A DNA stretch of 64,000 nt from Denitrificimonas caeni (GCF_905120345.1 NZ_CAJHOA010000004.1:360011-424010), one strand, 5' to 3'; counted from the first letter of the stretch, positions 1-10,457 are shown. Numbers and translations: made by a program. Notes: generated by a model not told the origin, from the letters alone.

Positions 1-493
1 ATGAATTAGGGTCTGGACGTAACGCTAAATGTGCATCCAGTAAACGCTGATAACGTGAACGCAGCGCTGGATACTGTTCCAGCAAATTTTTCGTCCAACG
101 TTGATTATCACGCCCCCAATGGCGCATTTTGTCAGACGTGGCCGCCAGCAATGCCAACCAGCGGTAGAGGTCTCGATTGAGTTCAGGGTCAGGATAGACA
201 GCCAAACTAGCGGGCAGGCGTAAGTTTTCCGCATCAGCCCAGGCCACCGCCAATTGCTGGCTACTGCCGGCGACTTGCTGAATCAGTGAGCGACGCAACA
301 CCATTTGTCGTGCACTGGAGGCTTCTACGGCAATCCCAGAAGCGCCGCCTAAGGCGCGAAACAGCACAGCCAAAGAACGCTGCATATCCACTAGTTCAAT
401 CTGTGCCTCGGGAAAGCCTGGATCAGCACGTCGGGTAATAAATCGATGCCAAACACCACCGGCCCACTCTTCAACTTCAACTCCAATGCCCAT
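1..493 (-). CDS. norD: Nitric oxide reductase activation protein NorD (N-terminal part, cut by window edge)
   Basis: The reverse strand is open from an ATG at 493 to the window edge, giving 164 residues with no stop. The protein begins MGIGVEVEEWAGGVWHRFIT and contains LFRALGGASG, which I recognise as the N-terminus of NorD. NorD is a cytoplasmic protein with a C-terminal VWA domain (outside the window) that works with the MoxR-type ATPase NorQ to mature the NorCB nitric oxide reductase. A GAGG Shine-Dalgarno sits about 7 bases before the ATG. It lies 123 bases downstream of norB on the same strand, so the order is norC-norB-norD. A GC-rich hairpin at 557-586 separates it from norB and may lower its expression. 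Confidence is high for the family; the full length cannot be judged. Confidence 0.85.
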   Translation of the reverse strand, partial: MGIGVEVEEWAGGVWHRFITRRADPGFPEAQIELVDMQRSLAVLFRALGGASGIAVEASSARQMVLRRSLIQQVAGSSQQLAVAWADAENLRLPASLAVYPDPELNRDLYRWLALLAATSDKMRHWGRDNQRWTKNLLEQYPALRSRYQRLLDAHLALRPDPNS

Positions 494-556
494 CTGCAAC
501 CTCGCTTACTGCTGCGTTACCTGTACAGAAAGCCCATACAGCTATCGCTAAAACAA

Positions 557-586
557 CTTCGGCCCGCTGTACAAGCCGGGCCGAAG
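557..586 (-). terminator. Hairpin between norB and norD (possible partial terminator)
   Basis: A perfect 10-bp inverted repeat (CTTCGGCCCG / CGGGCCGAAG, 10-base loop) lies in the norB-norD gap. On the minus strand it is followed by TTGTTTTAG, which is only moderately T-rich. It may attenuate read-through into norD or protect the norCB mRNA 3' end. Confidence 0.5.
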
Positions 587-616
587 ATCATGACATCATC
601 ACGTTAACTTACGTAA

Positions 617-2053
<1,437 letters not shown>

Positions 2054-2116
2054 TTAGACTGCCAAACCACGTGGGCTGACAGTGCGTAAATGTTCGAAAA
2101 CAATGTAGCAGGCATA

Positions 2117-2557
2117 TCAACCCTCCTTGTTTGGTGGCCAGTTATTGGTATTGATTTTCGAAGTCCATTTGAGGAACTCGGCTAAATCATCTAACTGTGC
2201 ATCGGTTAAGTTGAACTGCGGCATTTGTCGACGGCCAGGAATGTTGGTGGGTTGTGCCTTCATCCACGCAGGTAAGAAGAATTTGAAACCTTCCTCACCA
2301 CCACGACGGACAAACACGTTACCCAGCTCAGGTGCAAAGTAAGCACCTTCACCCAGCAAGCTGTGACAGCCAATGCAGTTATTCTCTTCCCAGACGAGCT
2401 TTCCACGAACCACTGACTCAGTCAGTAAATGGCTATTGGTGCGCTCTGGAACGGTTCTTTCTGTATGGTAAGTGAGTGCAAGAAAAACCAAGACGAAGAA
2501 CAAACTTCCTCCATAGTAGATATTTCTCGCCATACCTTTTGTGAAAGTTTCAGACAT
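2117..2557 (-). CDS. norC: Nitric oxide reductase small subunit NorC (cytochrome c)
   Basis: NorC is the membrane-anchored c-type cytochrome that passes electrons to NorB. I take the start at 2557 (MSETFTKGMARNIYYGG) because AGGAGG lies 7 bases upstream and this is the family N-terminus; an in-frame ATG at 2608 would add 17 unrelated residues and sits upstream of the predicted promoter -10. The 146-residue protein has one N-terminal transmembrane segment (about residues 13-30), a CIGCH heme c motif (Cys61, Cys64, His65) and a likely axial Met112 in RRQMPQF. It is the first gene of the norCBD operon, 58 bases from a perfect FNR/ANR-type box. Confidence 0.97.
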   Translation of the reverse strand: MSETFTKGMARNIYYGGSLFFVLVFLALTYHTERTVPERTNSHLLTESVVRGKLVWEENNCIGCHSLLGEGAYFAPELGNVFVRRGGEEGFKFFLPAWMKAQPTNIPGRRQMPQFNLTDAQLDDLAEFLKWTSKINTNNWPPNKEG

Positions 2558-2585
2558 GACGCCTCCTAATGAGTTATGCACGCCC

Positions 2586-2628
2586 ATCATAGAAACAGTT
2601 GGTAACAAAGCCTCTTGATAGTAATCAA
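2586..2628 (-). promoter_or_regulatory. FNR/ANR/DNR-type box and promoter of norC
   Basis: TTGATAGTAATCAA at 2615-2628 matches the palindromic consensus TTGAT-N4-ATCAA exactly. A minus-strand -10 (TATGAT) sits at 2591-2586, which places the box centre about 41 bases before the expected start site, the class II activation position. This predicts control of norCB by a CRP/FNR-family regulator (ANR for low oxygen, or DNR for NO); sequence alone cannot tell which. Confidence 0.85.
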
Positions 2629-2763
2629 GTATTCTTAAGTAGGCCTCTCAGGTATTCCCAAGGCGATTGAAAAAGCCTCGTTGGCGACACCCGCTCATAC
2701 CCGATAAAGCATTTCTATTATCTTTTTTGTATCAAAATGCGAACATATATTAGTAATTACTGT

Positions 2764-2770
2764 CTATACT
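2764..2770 (+). promoter_or_regulatory. Possible RpoS-like -10 element for the DUF4398/OmpA gene pair
   Basis: GTCTATACTGG contains CTATACT, the -10 consensus reported for sigma-S promoters, without a recognisable -35 at 17 bases. It is the best promoter-like element before the lipoprotein pair, about 165 bases upstream of the first ATG. Weak evidence. Confidence 0.3.
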
Positions 2771-2935
2771 GGTACGTAAGAATTGCTACTACTAACTGTG
2801 TGGAATTCTAAGGCGTTTTGAAGAAACATAGGTTTTTTTTGGGAGCCTGCTGCTAAACGACTTTTAGCGACAGCTGTCAATTAAATGGATTTTTTAAGTG
2901 CTCGAAAATACATAAGTCCAATGGAGCTAGACACT

Positions 2936-3319
2936 ATGCAAACAAAAACTTTTTTTAAAAACCCTAAATCCCTACTCGTTATTTTAGCTGCAAGTAGTGT
3001 ATTGACCCTAGCTGGGTGTGCTGGCAATCCGCCAACAGCACAACTCGCGGTGGCGACTCAGGCACTGAATGCCGCAGAGACTGCCGGAGCGACTGAGTTT
3101 GCACCCGTAGAAATGCAATCTGCACGTAAGAAGTTAAAAGACGCAGAAAAAGCAGAATTTGAAAAAGATTATAAACAAGCCCAATCTCTCGCAGAGCAAG
3201 CCGAATGGGACGCCCGTGTTGCTGAGCGTAAAGCTCAAGCAGAAAAGGTTCAGCGTTCAGTAGACGATGCGAAACGCGGCGTAGAAGAATTACGTAATGA
3301 AAGTTTACGTGGCAAGTAA
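2936..3319 (+). CDS. DUF4398-domain lipoprotein
   Basis: This small envelope lipoprotein has 127 residues from the ATG at 2936. That start is preferred over 2885 because GGAG lies 9 bases upstream and it gives a clean lipoprotein signal: a charged N-terminus, a hydrophobic core and the lipobox LAGC with Cys28. The mature part is an alanine/lysine/glutamate-rich helical segment (coiled-coil-like, with LKDAEKAEFEKDYKQA) typical of DUF4398. No enzymatic motif is present. It precedes an OmpA-type lipoprotein that starts with the same kind of domain, only 50 bases downstream, so the two probably form an operon acting at the outer membrane. Exact function is unknown. Confidence 0.8.
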   Translation: MQTKTFFKNPKSLLVILAASSVLTLAGCAGNPPTAQLAVATQALNAAETAGATEFAPVEMQSARKKLKDAEKAEFEKDYKQAQSLAEQAEWDARVAERKAQAEKVQRSVDDAKRGVEELRNESLRGK

Positions 3320-3369
3320 CTTACTCAGTCAATTGCTCGCTAACTTTATAGAATTTAAGGATATACCCT

Positions 3370-4152
3370 ATGCGTAAATTATTCGTTGTTCCTAGCCTAC
3401 TTGTCTTGAGCCTCGGCCTAACCGCCTGTGCCAACCAACCTAATACTGCTTTAGAGCAAGCACGGGTCAATGTAACGCAGTTACAAAACAGCCCAGAAGC
3501 ATTGAAACTTGCGCCTTTAGAAACTAAAGATGCTGTTAAAATGCTTGATCAAGCAGACAAAGCTTACCGTGATGGCAAAAAAGAAGATAACGTTAATCAA
3601 CTGGCGTATCTCACCTCTCAGCGCGCTGAGTTAGCCAAACAAACTATTGCTTTGAAAAACGGTGAAGCAGCGTTAAAAAACAAAGCCGGTGAACGTGCAC
3701 AAGCTATTTTAGATGCACGCGAAGCGGAAATCCAAAAACTACAAGCTAAGCTCAGTGACTTAGATGCTAAACAAACTGATCGTGGCTCTCTTGTGACCTT
3801 TGGCGATGTGCTATTCGACTTAAATAAAGCCGATTTGAAGCCAGCAGCACAAAATAACATTCGTAAACTGGCTGAGTTTTTACGTGAAAATCCAACGCGT
3901 AAAGTCTTAATCGAAGGTTTCACCGATAGTACAGGTAGCGCCGCCTATAATTTGCAGCTGTCTGATCTACGTGCACAGTCTGTTAAGCGTGCTTTAGTGA
4001 AAGAAGGTGTCGACTTTAACAGCATCAACACTATTGGCTTCGGTAAAGAATACCCTGTCGCCGATAACGACACTCCAGCATCACGCTCAATGAACCGTCG
4101 TGTTGAAGTCACCATCTCACATGATGACAAAGCCGTTGCGCCACGTCGCTAA
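3370..4152 (+). CDS. OmpA-family lipoprotein with N-terminal DUF4398 domain
   Basis: The 260-residue protein has a lipoprotein signal ending in LTAC (Cys20), a helical DUF4398 segment to about residue 130 and a C-terminal OmpA-like peptidoglycan-binding domain (about 140-250). The domain contains FDLNKADLKP, GFTDSTGS and LSDLRAQSVKRAL, the usual diaminopimelate-binding pattern with Asp and Arg. It is probably anchored in the outer membrane and holds it to the cell wall. AAGGA precedes the ATG by about 8 bases. The gene follows the short DUF4398 lipoprotein and ends at a strong bidirectional terminator. The family call is firm; the specific role is not known. Confidence 0.88.
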   Translation: MRKLFVVPSLLVLSLGLTACANQPNTALEQARVNVTQLQNSPEALKLAPLETKDAVKMLDQADKAYRDGKKEDNVNQLAYLTSQRAELAKQTIALKNGEAALKNKAGERAQAILDAREAEIQKLQAKLSDLDAKQTDRGSLVTFGDVLFDLNKADLKPAAQNNIRKLAEFLRENPTRKVLIEGFTDSTGSAAYNLQLSDLRAQSVKRALVKEGVDFNSINTIGFGKEYPVADNDTPASRSMNRRVEVTISHDDKAVAPRR

Positions 4153-4170
4153 GCGTTAAAATGCTTAATA

Positions 4171-4203
4171 AAAAACCCAGCTGATAAGGCTGGGTTTTTT
4201 ATT
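4171..4203. terminator. Bidirectional rho-independent terminator
   Basis: The inverted repeat AACCCAGC / GCTGGGTT with a 7-base loop is flanked by A-runs on the left and T-runs on the right. It serves the OmpA-lipoprotein gene on the plus strand and the metNIQ operon arriving on the minus strand. Confidence 0.88.
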
Positions 4204-4230
4204 ATTATCGATAAAGCATAACTCTAGTAA

Positions 4231-5001
4231 TTAAAACGTGGGGACAACCGCACCTTTATACTTTTCATTGATAAAGGCTTTAGCCTCATCGCTGTGCAAC
4301 GCTTTAACTAATTTCTGCACGGCTTCAGCGTTTTTATTGTCTTCGCGTGTCACCAAAATATTCACATAAGGTGAATCAGCACCTTCAATCACTAAAGCAT
4401 CTTTATTGGGGTTTAGACCCGCTTCAAGTGCGTAGTTGGTATTGATCAACGCTAAGTCAACTTGATCAAGTACACGCGGTAAAGTCGCTGCTTCCAGCTC
4501 ACGCACTTTGATCTTTTTAGGGTTCTCAGCGATATCCCGTGGCGTTGCGGTAATTCCTGCTTCTGGCTTAAGTTTAATCACGCCTGCAGTTTGTAGCAGC
4601 AATAAAGCACGACCACCGTTAGTGGCATCGTTAGGAATCACCACGTTAGCGCCCATTTTCAGCTCATCCAGCTGTTTGATTTTGCTGGAATACGCACCAA
4701 AAGGCTCAATATGTACACCAGCGACACTGACTAGAGTCGTGCTTTTGGTTTTATTAAACTCATCAAGGTACGGCTGGTGCTGGAAGAAGTTAGCATCTAA
4801 ACGACCTTCCGCGACTTGTACGTTAGGCTGCACGTAATCAGTAAATACTTTGACATCCAGCTCCACACCTTGCTCGGCTAAAGATGGCTTTAAAAATTCT
4901 AAAATTTCTGCGTGCGGTACCGGTGTTGCGGCAACGGTTAAAGACTCTGCCTGCACAGAAAATACGCTTAAGGCGGCTAAAGCTAATAATGTTTTTTTCA
5001 T
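4231..5001 (-). CDS. metQ: Methionine ABC transporter substrate-binding protein MetQ
   Basis: This is the periplasmic methionine-binding component of the MetNIQ importer (NlpA/lipoprotein-9 family). The start at 5001 (MKKTLLALAALS) is chosen because GGAG lies 7 bases upstream and it begins a good signal peptide; the ATG at 5019 overlaps that Shine-Dalgarno. The 256-residue protein shows family motifs ATPVPHAEIL, LDANFFQHQPYLDEF and IPNDATNGGRALLLLQ. The signal ends in VQA-ES with no lipobox cysteine, so it appears to be a soluble periplasmic protein, unlike the lipid-anchored E. coli MetQ. It is the last gene of metN-metI-metQ, 50 bases after metI. Confidence 0.92.
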   Translation of the reverse strand: MKKTLLALAALSVFSVQAESLTVAATPVPHAEILEFLKPSLAEQGVELDVKVFTDYVQPNVQVAEGRLDANFFQHQPYLDEFNKTKSTTLVSVAGVHIEPFGAYSSKIKQLDELKMGANVVIPNDATNGGRALLLLQTAGVIKLKPEAGITATPRDIAENPKKIKVRELEAATLPRVLDQVDLALINTNYALEAGLNPNKDALVIEGADSPYVNILVTREDNKNAEAVQKLVKALHSDEAKAFINEKYKGAVVPTF

Positions 5002-5051
5002 AAAATACTCCAATTGCATTGATCATCAGCTATAAGTAGCTGTTTTTATAG

Positions 5052-5717
5052 TTACTTTCGAGAAAACCGTAACACAAGACGGTCACCGACACTCTGCAAA
5101 ACCTGCACCAGCAATAACAGTAAAACTACCGTTACCACCATCACATCAGTTTGAAAGCGCTGGTAACCAAAGCGAATCGCTAAATCCCCTAAACCACCGG
5201 CACCGACGACACCCGCCATCGCGGTATAAGACACCAGTGTAATCGCAGTTACCGTAGTTGCCGCAATAATGCCTGGGCGCGCCTCAGGCAATAGGGCATT
5301 AAAAATAATCTGCCGCGTACTGGCGCCCATGGCTTGCGTGGCTTCAATGATGCCGCGGTCCACTTCACGTAAAGCAGTTTCCACCAGGCGCGCAAAAAAT
5401 GGCGTGGTGCCCACGACCAACGGTGGAATCGCCCCAGCCACGCCCAGCGAGGTGCCGGTCATTACGACAGTGATCGGAATCATCACAATCAATAGAATAA
5501 TAAATGGCAAAGAACGCAGCACATTCACTACAAATGACAGCATGGCGTACAAAGCGCGGTGCTCAAACATTTGCCGCGGACCGACGAGAAATAATAAAAC
5601 CCCAACCGGTAAGCCTAAAATAACGGTGAATAACAGTGAGCCGCCCAGCATCAGTAAGGTATCTAATGTGGCTTGCCAAATTTCATACCAATCAATATTA
5701 ATCAGTAGTTCACTCAT
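5052..5717 (-). CDS. metI: Methionine ABC transporter permease MetI
   Basis: MetI is the inner-membrane permease of the methionine importer. Its 221 residues contain about five hydrophobic segments and the EAA-loop [15 protein letters not shown] that docks to the ATPase. [15 protein letters not shown] is typical of MetI. The ATG overlaps the metN stop by 4 bases (ATGA), so translation is coupled. Length and position between metN and metQ leave little doubt. Confidence 0.95.
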   Translation of the reverse strand: MSELLINIDWYEIWQATLDTLLMLGGSLLFTVILGLPVGVLLFLVGPRQMFEHRALYAMLSFVVNVLRSLPFIILLIVMIPITVVMTGTSLGVAGAIPPLVVGTTPFFARLVETALREVDRGIIEATQAMGASTRQIIFNALLPEARPGIIAATTVTAITLVSYTAMAGVVGAGGLGDLAIRFGYQRFQTDVMVVTVVLLLLLVQVLQSVGDRLVLRFSRK

Positions 5718-6724
5718 GGACGTAATACCTCGACATGCACACCGGCAGCACGCAGTTGTTGTTCGGCTAACAGCTCTTTGCCGCCAGTTAGGGCTAAGGT
5801 GAGCTGACCACAGGCCTGATCTTTAATCCGCCCGATACGTCCAGCTAAAATACTGTAATCAACCCCGGTATCACGGGCCACTTGCCCTAATAAAGGGGCG
5901 TAAGTGGCTTCTCCAACAAACGTTAGGCGGACAATACGACCACTGATTTGCTGATAATTCTCATCTATCGATAGATCCGAGTCTTGCTCTGTTTCCTGAA
6001 CAAAACGCTGCGTAGTCGGGTGCTGTGGATGCAAAAATACATCGCTCACCGATCCTTGCTCGACAATCACACCGGCGTCCATGACCCCAACTCGATCGCA
6101 GACACGACGAATCACATCCATTTCATGGGTAATCAGTACAATCGTCAGGCCCAACTCACGATTGATCTCAGCCAGCAGTTGTAATACTTGCCCAGTGGTT
6201 TGTGGATCGAGCGCGCTGGTTGCTTCATCGCACAAGAGAATTTTCGGATCAGTGGCCAAGGCGCGGGCAATACCAACTCGCTGCTTTTGGCCGCCGGACA
6301 GTTGCGCGGGGTATTTATCAGCATGCTCACTTAAACCAACGCGCGCCAGTAATTCAATCACACGTTGCTTAATTTGCGCTTTGCTAAGTTCACCAGCCAG
6401 CTTTAACGGCATGGCAACATTATTCGCCACGGTTTTTGAAGCGAGCAAATTAAAGTGCTGAAAAATCATTCCGACGCGCTGACGAAAACGACGCAAACCT
6501 TGCGCATCTAAAGCAGTAACATCAACACCATCCACGACAATACGTCCACCGCTAGGTTCTTCTAAGCGGTTGATCAAACGTAATAGCGTGCTTTTACCAG
6601 CGCCAGAGTGGCCAATCAGACCAAAAATCTCACCCGGCTGCACCTGTAAGTTAGTGGGTTGTAAAGCGACAATATTTTGCCCGTTTACTGCATAAGCTTT
6701 ATGCACATCGTGGAATTCAATCAC
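5714..6724 (-). CDS. metN: Methionine ABC transporter ATP-binding protein MetN
   Basis: This is the ATPase of the MetNIQ methionine importer, 336 residues. The nucleotide-binding domain has Walker [10 protein letters not shown], signature LSGGQKQR and Walker [14 protein letters not shown]. Residues from about 265 form the C-terminal ACT-like NIL domain ([15 protein letters not shown]), which in this family binds methionine and inhibits transport when methionine is plentiful. It is the first gene of metN-metI-metQ. I found no SAM riboswitch upstream; the gap at 6725-6814 only shows a GCGATGC/GCATCGC inverted repeat (6742-6773) of unclear role. Confidence 0.95.
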   Translation of the reverse strand: MIEFHDVHKAYAVNGQNIVALQPTNLQVQPGEIFGLIGHSGAGKSTLLRLINRLEEPSGGRIVVDGVDVTALDAQGLRRFRQRVGMIFQHFNLLASKTVANNVAMPLKLAGELSKAQIKQRVIELLARVGLSEHADKYPAQLSGGQKQRVGIARALATDPKILLCDEATSALDPQTTGQVLQLLAEINRELGLTIVLITHEMDVIRRVCDRVGVMDAGVIVEQGSVSDVFLHPQHPTTQRFVQETEQDSDLSIDENYQQISGRIVRLTFVGEATYAPLLGQVARDTGVDYSILAGRIGRIKDQACGQLTLALTGGKELLAEQQLRAAGVHVEVLRP

Positions 6725-6814
6725 GGGTTAACCTTGTTAGGGCGATGCCGAAGACTAGTGTGCCCAGCATCGCTTAGCATGAAAAGTTATTTTAAATTCT
6801 ATCAATAAAATATT

Positions 6815-7669
6815 TTACAATGATTTATTGGGTGTAATCACCAACTGCGCGGGCTGATCGCTACGAATCACTTCCTGCAAACGTGGTTTAAAGTTGGCAT
6901 CAAGCTTTTTAACCCGAGCCGATAGCAATGCCGCGACCCAATGAAAATCACGAGTATCAGCTACTTCGATGGTCACTACAGCACGAAACTTGACCACATC
7001 AGCGGCAACTTCATCCAGTAAACGTCCCAACTGATGGTCATTACGACTGTTTAGCATGGGCATTGGCACAACGGTATAGGGCGCATCAACATCGAGGATA
7101 CGCGCCTTCAGCTTGCTACGGGTTGGAGGCAATGACGGAGTTTGCTCTACAAGCTCCGGTAGCTCAATGCTTGGTGCAGGGATAGAGACAGGCTCAGTCG
7201 GGACTGGCACTTTTTTCGCGACCGGCTTCTTGGGCGGCGGCACAGGGCGCGGTGCCACCGGTGCGACAGGTTCGACCACTGGCGTTTGCATTGTCGCCAA
7301 AGCAGCACTCAAGCCCTCTGTCAAAGCTGGGGCTTGCGGTAATAAACGCTTCGCTTTAATCAAAGCGGCACTGGCCGTATCGACATCAGCGTCTTTAAGC
7401 GCCTGTTCGCCACGTGCCAACCAAGCACTAGCGAGCTGCTGTTGTAAGGCGGCAAGACCTTGTTCATCTGGGTGTTGATGACGCAGAGATTCAAGTTGCT
7501 GGCCAGCTAAATCCAATTCTTTGCTCGCCAGATACGACTCAAATAACTGCTCAGCCACAGCAAACTGATCAATCGCGGGCTCATTGATCGGCGCAACAGC
7601 GCTCTGGCACGCAGTTAACACAAAAATCAAACTACACGCCAGTACACTGCGCGCTATAAAATGTGACAT
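6815..7669 (-). CDS. Lipoprotein of unknown function beside metNIQ (PA5502-like)
   Basis: The 284-residue protein starts with a lipoprotein signal (lipobox LTAC, Cys21) behind a GGGGGA Shine-Dalgarno. Residues about 37-125 are helical and TPR-like, with repeated L/A-rich helices (ALKDADVDTASAALIKAKRL). A proline-rich linker (about 130-175, PVPPPKKPVAKK) follows, then a compact C-terminal part ending near PAQLVITPNKSL. No catalytic motif is seen. In P. aeruginosa a similar lipoprotein lies between znuB and metN, and this gene has that same position, apart from the ecotin gene between it and znuB. It may share transcription with metN, 90 bases downstream. Function unknown. Confidence 0.75.
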   Translation of the reverse strand: MSHFIARSVLACSLIFVLTACQSAVAPINEPAIDQFAVAEQLFESYLASKELDLAGQQLESLRHQHPDEQGLAALQQQLASAWLARGEQALKDADVDTASAALIKAKRLLPQAPALTEGLSAALATMQTPVVEPVAPVAPRPVPPPKKPVAKKVPVPTEPVSIPAPSIELPELVEQTPSLPPTRSKLKARILDVDAPYTVVPMPMLNSRNDHQLGRLLDEVAADVVKFRAVVTIEVADTRDFHWVAALLSARVKKLDANFKPRLQEVIRSDQPAQLVITPNKSL

Positions 7670-7799
7670 GCAATATATCCCCCTGCCTACAAAACAGCTG
7701 GCAGTCTACACTGCTCTGTAATGATGCAGAAGGTACAGCACACTCAACACAAACAAAGCTCAACAAGCTTAGACTGTGCTGAGCCTGATGTTGAGGGGG

Positions 7800-8306
7800 T
7801 TACTCAGCCTTTGCTGACTGTAATTGCTGGCCGCCCGTCCAAATACGGTAGCGCACTTCAAGATTTTTTGGTGCGTAGACTACGATGGGTAATTTACTGT
7901 TGTAACGTAGGGTAAAGCTATCACCTTGTGCGGCAACAAAGTCTTCTTTTTCAGTGCCTTCAGGACACGCCATCAGTGTGCTAACAGGTCCATTTACATT
8001 TTCTACTTCATAGTAGGTGTAGCCCCAACCGGGCAAGTCTTTAATGGTTAAAGTCGCAACTAAACCGCGAGTATTACAATCGGTGAGCATCACTTGACCG
8101 GGCAGTAACTCAACTTTAAATAAATCTTCATTCTCTTTTTCGTCAAGCCAAATCACGTGGCGTGTTTGCCCTTCTTGGGCAGCAGGATAAGGTGCAACAT
8201 CTTTTAGCTCAGGAATTAAATCAACGTGTTTATTGGGCCCGACTGCACACGCAGCCGTAGCGCTAGACAGCGCTGCGATAAGCGTCATGGTAAGTACCTT
8301 ATTCAT
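7800..8306 (-). CDS. eco: Ecotin, periplasmic serine protease inhibitor
   Basis: Ecotin is a dimeric periplasmic inhibitor of chymotrypsin-fold serine proteases (trypsin, chymotrypsin, elastase). The 168-residue precursor has a signal peptide. Family motifs are clear: KVELLPGQVMLTDCN, LPGWGYTYYEV and the reactive-site loop GPVSTLMACPEG, where the P1 residue is Met as in E. coli ecotin; two cysteines flanking the loop can form the usual disulphide. AAGGA lies about 9 bases before the ATG. The gene stands alone between the PA5502-like lipoprotein and znuB, a place where P. aeruginosa has no ecotin, so it seems to have been inserted here. Regulation is not apparent. Confidence 0.93.
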   Translation of the reverse strand: MNKVLTMTLIAALSSATAACAVGPNKHVDLIPELKDVAPYPAAQEGQTRHVIWLDEKENEDLFKVELLPGQVMLTDCNTRGLVATLTIKDLPGWGYTYYEVENVNGPVSTLMACPEGTEKEDFVAAQGDSFTLRYNSKLPIVVYAPKNLEVRYRIWTGGQQLQSAKAE

Positions 8307-8385
8307 CCTACAGAATCCTTAAATCATCTATTTTGTTAATTAATGAGACCGCGCCTGACCGTGACAGTTCAAGCATAGGTCATGG

Positions 8386-9171
8386 TTAGCGACGGCGCGG
8401 CACGATAAAACTGGTTAAAAATAACGCTGCTGCACAGACCACAATTGAGGGTCCAGCTGGCGTATCGTAGTGCCATGACAGCGTCAAACCGGCACAAACA
8501 GCACACATCCCAATCAGTGTTGCGCCTATCGCCATTTGCTCAGGACTGCGCGCATGCCGTTGTGCTGCGGCGGCAGGAATAATTAGCAAGGAGGTAATTA
8601 ATAGTACGCCAACAATTTTCATCGCGACAGCAATCACCAATGCCATCAATACCATCAATACCAAACGTAGCTTAGCCACCGGCAAGCCTTCGACCTGTGC
8701 CAGCTCTTCATGCACGGTAATCGCCAGTAGCGGTCGCCATAGGGCAATAATACAAAGCAAAACCACAACACTACCAACGCCGATCCAGACTAAATCAAGG
8801 GCGCTAACGGCTAGCAAATCACCAAATAAATAGCCCATCAAGTCAACACGTACTGACTCCATAAAACTTAAAGTCACCAAGCCTAACGATAAGGTACTGT
8901 GCGCTAGAATCCCTAAGATGGTGTCTGAGGCTAATGGTTGACGGCGCTGCAGAGCCACTAAAACAAAGGCTAGCAACAAACAACCGACAATCACCGCCAG
9001 CGCCAGATTAATATCAAACAACAAGCCTAGCGCCACACCAAACAGCGCCGAGTGGGCCAAGGTATCGCCAAAATAAGCCATGCGTCGCCACACCACAAAC
9101 GCACCTAACGGTCCAGCGACAAGCGCTAAAAATAATCCTGCGCATAATGCATATAAAAGAAAATCAGGCAT
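8386..9171 (-). CDS. znuB: Zinc ABC transporter permease ZnuB
   Basis: ZnuB is the inner-membrane permease of the ZnuABC high-affinity zinc importer. The start is placed at 9171 ([20 protein letters not shown]), giving 261 residues as in the family; the longer frame to 9300 lies inside znuC and is not expected to be used. Eight or so hydrophobic segments and [21 protein letters not shown] are typical of the ABC-3 permease family. The start overlaps the znuC stop by 8 bases, so translation is coupled. It is the third gene of zur-znuC-znuB. Confidence 0.95.
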   Translation of the reverse strand: MPDFLLYALCAGLFLALVAGPLGAFVVWRRMAYFGDTLAHSALFGVALGLLFDINLALAVIVGCLLLAFVLVALQRRQPLASDTILGILAHSTLSLGLVTLSFMESVRVDLMGYLFGDLLAVSALDLVWIGVGSVVVLLCIIALWRPLLAITVHEELAQVEGLPVAKLRLVLMVLMALVIAVAMKIVGVLLITSLLIIPAAAAQRHARSPEQMAIGATLIGMCAVCAGLTLSWHYDTPAGPSIVVCAAALFLTSFIVPRRR

Positions 9172-9943
9172 GTGTACAGTCCGGCCCATGTTGGTGAGAT
9201 TTTGGTGTGAGTACACAGCCATGTAAATCATGCTTATGATCGTGATCATGGTGATAAACGGCGAGATCACTGGCCGCACGCGAGCCAAATAACTCGACAA
9301 AGGCAGGATCGCTGCTGACTTGCTCTGGTAGACCTGAGCAACACACGTGACGGTTTAAGCAAATCACTCGATCGGTGGCACGCATCACCAAATGCAAATC
9401 ATGCGAAATCATCAGCACACCACAGCCATAGCGATCACGCAGCTGACCAATCAAATGGTACAGCTCAAGCTGCCCATTGACATCGACACCTTGTACCGGC
9501 TCATCCAGCACCAGCAACTGCGGTTTACGCAATAAAGCACGCGCCAGCAGCACCCGTTGCAACTCACCACCGGAAATACGCTGCAAGGGACTGTTTAACA
9601 CTTTCGCTGCACCCACTTCAGTCAATGCCGAAATGACGTCATCACGACTGACGCCCGGTACTAAACGTAAAAAACGCAGTACCGATAGAGGTAAGGTTGA
9701 GTGCACTTCAAGCTTTTGCGGCATGTAACCAATACGCAAGTTAGGCGCTCGCCACACGCTCCCCGAATCAGACTCAAGCAAACCGAGGAGTACGCGTACC
9801 AATGAAGTTTTACCTGAGCCATTGGGCCCCACGATAGTAACAATCTCACCCGCCGCCAGCTCAAGACTGACGTCGATTAAAACGCTCTGCTCAGATAGTG
9901 ATAAATTTAAATGCTCGGCACGCAGTAATACTGACGGCTTCAT
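9164..9943 (-). CDS. znuC: Zinc ABC transporter ATP-binding protein ZnuC
   Basis: This is the ATPase of the zinc importer, 259 residues. It has Walker [10 protein letters not shown], signature ISGGELQR, Walker B LLVLDEP and the H-loop MISHDLHLV. The C-terminus is rich in histidine ([19 protein letters not shown]), which may bind or sense zinc. Its ATG overlaps the zur stop by 4 bases and its end overlaps znuB, so zur, znuC and znuB form a tightly coupled operon as in P. aeruginosa. Confidence 0.95.
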   Translation of the reverse strand: MKPSVLLRAEHLNLSLSEQSVLIDVSLELAAGEIVTIVGPNGSGKTSLVRVLLGLLESDSGSVWRAPNLRIGYMPQKLEVHSTLPLSVLRFLRLVPGVSRDDVISALTEVGAAKVLNSPLQRISGGELQRVLLARALLRKPQLLVLDEPVQGVDVNGQLELYHLIGQLRDRYGCGVLMISHDLHLVMRATDRVICLNRHVCCSGLPEQVSSDPAFVELFGSRAASDLAVYHHDHDHKHDLHGCVLTPKSHQHGPDCTHA

Positions 9944-10431
9944 ACGGCCGCTCGACAGGCAGCACAGGTACCGAGAATTTCGACCATCTGTGTTTCTACA
10001 GCAAAGCCCATTTGCTCAGCTTCGGCTGCAATAGCAGTATCAATCGTAGAATGCTGAGCCAGCTCATAGGCGTTATTGCAGTGTTTGCAGATCATAAAAT
10101 AGCCTTCATGAGGTACTTCAGGGTGGCTGCAGCCAATATAAGCATTAAGTGAGGCCAAACGATGAATCAAGCCGTTCTCTAATAAAAAATCTAAACCACG
10201 ATAGACAGTTGGCGGCGCGGCGCGGCGGCCATCTTCACGACTCAACATATCTAATATGTCGTAAGCACCCAGTGGCTTGTGACTTTGCCAAACCAACTCT
10301 AAAACGCGCTTACGCAAAGGCGTTAAGCGGACACCACGTTGCGTACACAGCGCTTCTGCAGACTCGAGTGCTTGGCTGATGCAGTGTTTATGATGATCAT
10401 GTGAGTGGCACAGCGTTGATGTTTTTAACAT
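9940..10431 (-). CDS. zur: Zinc uptake regulator Zur (Fur family)
   Basis: Zur is a zinc-responsive repressor with an N-terminal winged helix (about residues 25-95, [14 protein letters not shown]) and a C-terminal dimerisation domain. The structural zinc cysteines are present as CKHC and CAAC. The N-terminus carries an unusual His-rich stretch ([10 protein letters not shown]). The 163-residue length fits the Zur/Np20 group. It is first in zur-znuC-znuB and diverges from znuA; a Zur box at 10458-10470 lies between them, so it probably represses both directions, including itself. Confidence 0.93.
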   Translation of the reverse strand: MLKTSTLCHSHDHHKHCISQALESAEALCTQRGVRLTPLRKRVLELVWQSHKPLGAYDILDMLSREDGRRAAPPTVYRGLDFLLENGLIHRLASLNAYIGCSHPEVPHEGYFMICKHCNNAYELAQHSTIDTAIAAEAEQMGFAVETQMVEILGTCAACRAAV

Positions 10432-10457
10432 AACAGCAGCATCCTTCTTGAAGAGAC

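Larger units (their letters stand above)
2558..2935. other. Intergenic region between norC and the DUF4398 lipoprotein gene
   Basis: This 378-base divergent region holds the norC promoter with its FNR-type box on the left and, toward the right, a plus-strand CTATACT (2764-2770) resembling an extended -10 of RpoS-type promoters, with no good -35. An in-frame ATG at 2885 lies in it but lacks a Shine-Dalgarno. I see no other gene or RNA. Confidence 0.5.

Noticed and set aside
2558..2608. Longer NorC start at 2608
   Set aside because: The added residues do not match the family and the predicted promoter -10 lies inside them; AGGAGG fixes the start at 2557.
5269..5802. 177-codon open frame on the plus strand opposite metI/metN
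   Set aside because: It is antisense to two well-supported genes, has no domain I recognise and no good ribosome site; the open frame follows from codon bias of the real genes.
6725..6814. SAM riboswitch before metN
   Set aside because: Only a 7-bp inverted repeat is seen; no SAM-binding core.
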